Below, piece by piece: positions 4,158 to 7,243 of a DNA stretch of 7,243 bases. Source of the DNA: an uncultured bacterium. GTDB lineage: Bacteria > Bacillota > Clostridia > Oscillospirales > Ruminococcaceae. The notes beneath the pieces were generated by a model, which saw nothing but the letters and a program-made list of their open reading frames with translations, did no database searches and had not been told where the DNA came from. A program made the translations under genes and the position numbers. Numbering within the stretch: position 1 is the first letter of the stretch; each line of letters starts with the position of its first letter. The stretch covers positions 1-7,243 of the forward strand of contig CAKWRB010000024.1 of the NCBI GenBank assembly GCA_934845495.1, given 5' to 3'.

Positions 4158-5840
4158 TCAGTTGGGGTCGTAGCAGCCGTGCTCTGGGGACTTGGTCTCG
4201 CTGAGGATGGACTCGTACAGCCGCCAGCCGCCCGAGAGGTTGTAGCAGTCGAAGCCCAGGCCAGCCAGCATACAGCAGGCCACATAGCTGCGCAGGCCAG
4301 TGCGGCAGTGGATGTAAACCGGCTTGGACTTGTCCAGTTCGCCGACCCGCTCCCGGAGTTCGTCCACCGGAATGTGGATAAAGCCATCGATGTACTGGCC
4401 ATTCTCACGCTCCAGATCGGTGCGGACATCCAGCAGGGTCACACTGCCGTCCCGGGGGAGCTTTGCCACATCGTCCCAGAAGAAGTTCTTCACACGGCCA
4501 GCCAAAGTGTTTTCGATGACATAACCCACGAAGTTCACCGGGTCCTTGGCCGAGCCGAAGGGCGGTGCATAGCACAGCTCCAGCTCGGTGAGGTCCTTGG
4601 CAGTCATACCGGCACGGATGGCAGTTGCCAGCACATCACAGCGCTTGTCCACCCCGTCAAAGCCGACGATCTGGGCGCCCAGGATCTTGCCGGTGCCCTT
4701 TTCGTACAGGGTCTTGATGGACATTCCGGTGCTGCCGGGGTAGTAGGAGGCATGGCTGTTGGAGAAGGTGTACACCTTATCGTAATCCAGACCGGCTGCC
4801 TTGGCGGCGCGTTCATTGACACCGGTGGTGGCCACTGTCATATCAAAGATCTTCAGCACGGCAGAGCCCTGGGTGTTCTTATAGGTAGTGGGAATACCGC
4901 AGATGTTGTCCGCAGCGATGCGGCCCTGCTTGTTGGCGGGGCCAGCCAGCGGGATATAGGCCTTTTCGCCGGTGACAAAGTCGGTGACTTCCACGGCATC
5001 GCCGACAGCATAGATATCCGGGTCGCTGGTAAGCATGTGCTCATCCACCACAATGGCGCCGCGCCGGTTGAGCTCCAGTCCGGCCTCCTTGGCCAGGGCG
5101 GTATCCGGGCGGACGCCCACCGCCATGATCACCAGATCGGTGTCGATTTCGCCATCGGACAGGGTCAGGCGAAGCGCTCCGCCCTCCTCCCGGATGGACT
5201 GCACCCCATTCTGGAGAATCAGGCCCACGCCCTTTTCCTTGAGGTAGCGGTGTACATCACAGGCCATATCATAATCCAGCGGGGCAATGACATGGTCAGC
5301 CAGCTCCACAATGGTGACATCCACACCGGCATTCTTGAGGTTTTCTGCCATCTCCACACCGATGTAGCCGCCGCCTACGACCACGGCGCTCTTGGGGTGC
5401 TGTTCTTCCACATAGCCACGGATCTTATAGGTATCGGGAATGTTGCGCAGGGTGAACACCCGCTCGTTGTCGGCACCCTCCATCGGGGGGCGGATGGGGG
5501 CAGCGCCCGGGGAGAGGATGAGCTTATCGTAGCTCTCAGTGTACTCGCCGCGGTCCTTGCTGCGGACGGTGACCTGCTTGGCCTTGGGGTCGATGGCGGT
5601 CACCTCGCTGTTGATGCGCACATCCACATGGAACCGGGAGTGGAAGCTCTGGGGGGTCTGCAGGGTCAGGGCAGCCCGGTCGGTGATCTCTCCACCGATG
5701 TAATAGGGCAGTCCGCAGTTGGCAAACGAGATGTATTCCCCACGCTCGAACATGATGATCTCTGCGGATTCATTCAGACGGCGCAGTCTTGCCGCTGCCG
5801 AAGCACCGCCAGCTACACCGCCTACAACTACAACTTTCAT
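4158..5840 (-). CDS. CoA-disulfide reductase with C-terminal rhodanese domain
   Basis: This 560-residue flavoenzyme should reduce CoA disulfide or CoA/inorganic persulfides with NAD(P)H, linking thiol redox balance to sulfane sulfur use. The FAD Rossmann motif is V-V-G-G-V-A-G-G-A-S (5-14). The single redox Cys42 lies in F-A-N-C-G-L-P-Y-Y-I-G-G (39-50), the mark of CoA-disulfide reductase/NADH oxidase enzymes. The nucleotide-binding motif is V-V-G-G-G-Y-I-G-V-E (154-163), with Glu179 ending the second strand, which hints at NADH. The second FAD motif is D-I-Y-A-V-G-D-A (275-282). The dimer domain contains E-L-C-Y-A-P-P-F-G-S-A-K-D-P-V-N (421-436). A rhodanese domain (about 455-545) has the active loop C512-R-T-G-L-R-S. 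This layout and the Cys42/Cys512 pair match the known CoADR-RHD enzymes of Bacillus. The ATG at 5840 has AAGGAGG seven bases upstream. It is a single-gene unit. Physiological substrate is not decided by sequence. Confidence 0.93.
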   Translation of the reverse strand: MKVVVVGGVAGGASAAARLRRLNESAEIIMFERGEYISFANCGLPYYIGGEITDRAALTLQTPQSFHSRFHVDVRINSEVTAIDPKAKQVTVRSKDRGEYTESYDKLILSPGAAPIRPPMEGADNERVFTLRNIPDTYKIRGYVEEQHPKSAVVVGGGYIGVEMAENLKNAGVDVTIVELADHVIAPLDYDMACDVHRYLKEKGVGLILQNGVQSIREEGGALRLTLSDGEIDTDLVIMAVGVRPDTALAKEAGLELNRRGAIVVDEHMLTSDPDIYAVGDAVEVTDFVTGEKAYIPLAGPANKQGRIAADNICGIPTTYKNTQGSAVLKIFDMTVATTGVNERAAKAAGLDYDKVYTFSNSHASYYPGSTGMSIKTLYEKGTGKILGAQIVGFDGVDKRCDVLATAIRAGMTAKDLTELELCYAPPFGSAKDPVNFVGYVIENTLAGRVKNFFWDDVAKLPRDGSVTLLDVRTDLERENGQYIDGFIHIPVDELRERVGELDKSKPVYIHCRTGLRSYVACCMLAGLGFDCYNLSGGWRLYESILSETKSPEHGCYDPN

Positions 5841-5882
5841 GGAAAAGCCTCCTTTTTTACGAATCATTTTGTTGATATTTTC

Positions 5883-5912
5883 AGTATATCACATCTGGAA
5901 CCACCTTGAAAA
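5883..5912 (-). promoter_or_regulatory. Promoter of the CoA-disulfide reductase gene
   Basis: On the minus strand an extended -10, TGATATACT (5883-5891), is preceded 18 bp upstream by a weak -35, TTTTCA (5907-5912). The start point should be near 5876, about 36 bases before the ATG. A short inverted repeat, GATAT (5874-5878) and ATATC (5886-5890), overlaps the -10 and the start. Confidence 0.5.
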
Positions 5913-6067
5913 TAATAAAACGGGCAAATTCGATAATTTTTTACAATTCATACTGTCAGCCGCCGACAGCTGTATCCGAAAGGGAGCAGGAGTCCCATTT
6001 TATTCTACCCCGGAACATACAGGAGATCCCCTGCCGTTAAAACAATGAAAAATCCATGATAAACCGC

Positions 6068-6096
6068 TTGTTTTTCCATAGTGAGCGTGCTATACT
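6068..6096 (+). promoter_or_regulatory. Promoter of the phospholipase C-like gene
   Basis: TTGTTT (6068-6073) and TATACT (6091-6096) are 17 bp apart, and TGC directly before the -10 makes it an extended -10. Start near 6103 gives a short leader of about 27 bases. The rest of the 5841-6129 gap contains only the divergent reductase promoter and some short, weak inverted repeats (for example CTGTC/GACAG at 5953-5969). Confidence 0.65.
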
Positions 6097-6129
6097 TGGG
6101 CCATTCATTCACAAAGGAGAGACAACTCG

Positions 6130-6678
6130 GTGCAAAAACGCAGTCACAAGCTGCTGGCCTCTGCCCTGCTTGCCAGTGTACAGGGATTCCAGCTCCGCCG
6201 CTATGAACTTGCCTTCCTGCTGGGCTCCTTCCAGCCGGACTGCAACCCTCTTACCTATCTGAAAGGCTCTACCCATTCCCGGATGCTGGGCGGCCACAAC
6301 TTCACCAATTCCCGCCCCTATGTCATGACCCGGCTGCAGCGCCTGGAACAGAAGCAGCGCTGGAACTTGTGGAACTACTACACCCTGGGCAAGCTGACCC
6401 ACTATGTGGCAGATGCCTTCACCTTCCCCCACAACGACCACTGGCCGGACAGCCTGGCCTCCCATCATGTCTACGAGACCCAGCTGCGTCTCTATCTTGC
6501 GGAGCATCTTCCGGAATATTCCTTCCCGGACCACTCGGCCGACTCCCTTGACCTGATTGCAGCTCTGGAGGCACTGCACCAGCAGTATCTGGAGAGCCGG
6601 GACTCCGACTTCGGCCGGGATACCCGCTACATCATCGAAGCTACTGGCCTGCTGATGCGCTGCTGCCCGGTGGGCTGA
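6130..6678 (+). CDS. Zinc-dependent phospholipase C family protein, cytosolic form
   Basis: This 182-residue protein belongs by motif to the bacterial zinc phospholipase C family, whose trinuclear zinc site hydrolyses phosphodiesters. His6, Asp37 (F-Q-P-D), His49 or His56, His91 and Asp95 (T-H-Y-V-A-D), His101 (F-P-H-N) and His112/Glu116 (S-H-H-V-Y-E) reproduce the ligand order of Bacillus cereus PLC, with the same H-x3-D-x5-H and H-x3-E spacing. The family-type segment Q-P-D-x-N-P-L-T-Y-L-K-G-S (35-47) is also present. Unlike the secreted enzyme it has no signal peptide and so no N-terminal Trp to ligate zinc; it is also shorter than the roughly 245-residue mature enzyme. It is probably cytoplasmic and its substrate is unknown. 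The start is GTG, supported by AAAGGAG ten bases upstream and by His6 lying near the N-terminus; the next ATG would remove His6 and Asp37. It is a single-gene unit. Confidence 0.85.
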   Translation: MQKRSHKLLASALLASVQGFQLRRYELAFLLGSFQPDCNPLTYLKGSTHSRMLGGHNFTNSRPYVMTRLQRLEQKQRWNLWNYYTLGKLTHYVADAFTFPHNDHWPDSLASHHVYETQLRLYLAEHLPEYSFPDHSADSLDLIAALEALHQQYLESRDSDFGRDTRYIIEATGLLMRCCPVG

Positions 6679-6708
6679 TTCCTATTTTGCAATTTCCCAT
6701 GTTATTCC

Positions 6709-6746
6709 AGGACCTGTACCGCACTGCTGCTGTACAGGTCCTTTTA
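6709..6746 (+). terminator. Rho-independent terminator of the phospholipase C-like gene
   Basis: GGACCTGTAC (6710-6719) pairs perfectly with GTACAGGTCC (6732-6741); a small inner GCA/TGC pairing closes the loop, and one further A-T pair lies outside. TTTTATTC follows. The hairpin is about 30 bp after the stop codon. Confidence 0.9.
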
Positions 6747-6755
6747 TTCTGCGGA

Positions 6756-6784
6756 TTGGAACTCCGTGCCAGCCATATTATGAT
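6756..6784 (+). promoter_or_regulatory. Promoter of the GNAT acetyltransferase gene
   Basis: TTGGAA (6756-6761) and TATGAT (6779-6784) are 17 bp apart, directly after the preceding terminator. Start near 6791 leaves a leader of about 31 bases, with the AGAGGTGA ribosome binding site in it. Confidence 0.6.
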
Positions 6785-6821
6785 GAAACTGAATCCAATC
6801 GATCCACAGAGGTGAAACAAC

Positions 6822-7226
6822 ATGGTCCGATATGCCCAGAAAAACGATTTGGAGCAGCTCCGGAAGCTGGACCAGCACCTTGCCCCCTTCGAACTGGAAC
6901 AATGCATCCGCGACGGCCGTGTTTTGGTCCAGATCCGACAGGAACTGGTGGGTTGCCTGCGATACAGCCTGTTCTGGGACAACCTACCCTTTATGAACCT
7001 GCTCTTCCTGGCCGAGGACGAGCGTGGAAAGGGCTATGGCACTCAGCTGATCCGGTTCTGGGAGGAGGAGATGCGCCGGCAGCAGCACCGGACCGTGATG
7101 ACCTCCACCCGATCGGACAAGCAGGCACAATTCTTCTACCGGAAGCATGGATATGTGGACTGTGGGGCCCTGCTGCTGCCCGGTGAGCCGTTGGAGATCC
7201 TGCTCTCCAAGCGCCTGCCCGGATAG
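6822..7226 (+). CDS. GNAT family N-acetyltransferase
   Basis: This complete 134-residue protein is a small cytoplasmic acetyltransferase that would transfer acetyl from acetyl-CoA to an unknown amine. Motif A holds the strand M-N-L-L-F-L-A-E-D-E (58-67) and the pyrophosphate loop R68-G-K-G-Y-G73, which fits the R/Q-x-x-G-x-G/A rule. Motif B is A-Q-F-F-Y-R-K-H-G-Y (102-111), with Tyr106 at the usual catalytic acid position. The N-terminal half (1-50) is short and variable, as is common. Start ATG has AGAGGTGA upstream at suitable spacing, and its own promoter follows the terminator of the previous gene. Nothing in the sequence points to a substrate; ribosomal protein, small-molecule and drug acetylation are all open. 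Family call is firm. Confidence 0.92.
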   Translation: MVRYAQKNDLEQLRKLDQHLAPFELEQCIRDGRVLVQIRQELVGCLRYSLFWDNLPFMNLLFLAEDERGKGYGTQLIRFWEEEMRRQQHRTVMTSTRSDKQAQFFYRKHGYVDCGALLLPGEPLEILLSKRLPG

Positions 7227-7243
7227 AATGCTCCACCCCTTTA

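Noticed and set aside
4092..5909. 605-codon plus-strand frame opposite the CoA-disulfide reductase
   Set aside because: The minus strand encodes a complete two-domain enzyme with all motifs; the plus frame is a His/Gly/Val-rich shadow without a recognisable domain, starting inside the terminator.
5979..6006. GGGA/TCCC hairpin followed by TTTTATTC as a plus-strand terminator or attenuator
   Set aside because: Only four base pairs, no gene before it on that strand, and it lies upstream of the promoter of the next gene.

Overview
The window looks like chromosome of a Gram-positive gut anaerobe of the Clostridia, most likely the Oscillospiraceae/Ruminococcaceae (Faecalibacterium, Gemmiger or Subdoligranulum type). 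The grounds are the fairly GC-rich coding sequence, strong AAGGAGG-type ribosome binding sites, a short-chain clostridial flavodoxin, and two families largely confined to Firmicutes (DUF4358 and DUF3793). The genus is inference. I see no insertion sequence, phage gene, CRISPR array, tRNA or rRNA.

Layout. (1) 36-1551, minus strand: a two-gene unit with its own promoter, encoding a membrane-anchored SGNH/GDSL hydrolase and then a DUF4358 lipoprotein. Both should act on the outer face of the membrane. (2) 1472-1845: a 374-bp gap without a gene. It holds the SGNH promoter, a strong hairpin/T-run terminator reading leftward, two exact 15-bp direct repeats, a long hairpin, and a possible minus-strand promoter. 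Together these look like a small RNA or a structured 3' UTR of the flavodoxin operon. (3) 1846-2957, minus strand: a DUF3793-flavodoxin operon. Its promoter is overlapped by a 24-bp imperfect palindrome whose half-sites resemble those of the iron-responsive DtxR/IdeR family, and a 16-bp perfect palindrome fills most of the -35/-10 spacer. (4) 3076-4105, plus strand: one unrecognised lipoprotein gene with a good promoter and a bidirectional terminator. (5) 4158-5912, minus strand: a 560-residue CoA-disulfide reductase fused to a rhodanese domain, convergent with the lipoprotein. (6) 6068-6746, plus strand: a zinc-dependent phospholipase C-like protein without a signal peptide, with its own promoter and terminator. 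(7) 6756-7226, plus strand: a small GNAT acetyltransferase with its own promoter.

How they fit together. Most units are separately transcribed and the region reads as a mosaic of small housekeeping and accessory units. The coherent themes are surface modification or surface lipoproteins (SGNH, DUF4358, and the unknown lipoprotein) and redox, iron and sulfur metabolism (flavodoxin, the Cys-rich DUF3793 protein, and the CoA-disulfide/persulfide reductase). The two most interesting items are the iron-box-like control region at 2901-2957 and the candidate small RNA at about 1620-1795 with two anti-Shine-Dalgarno-like motifs.
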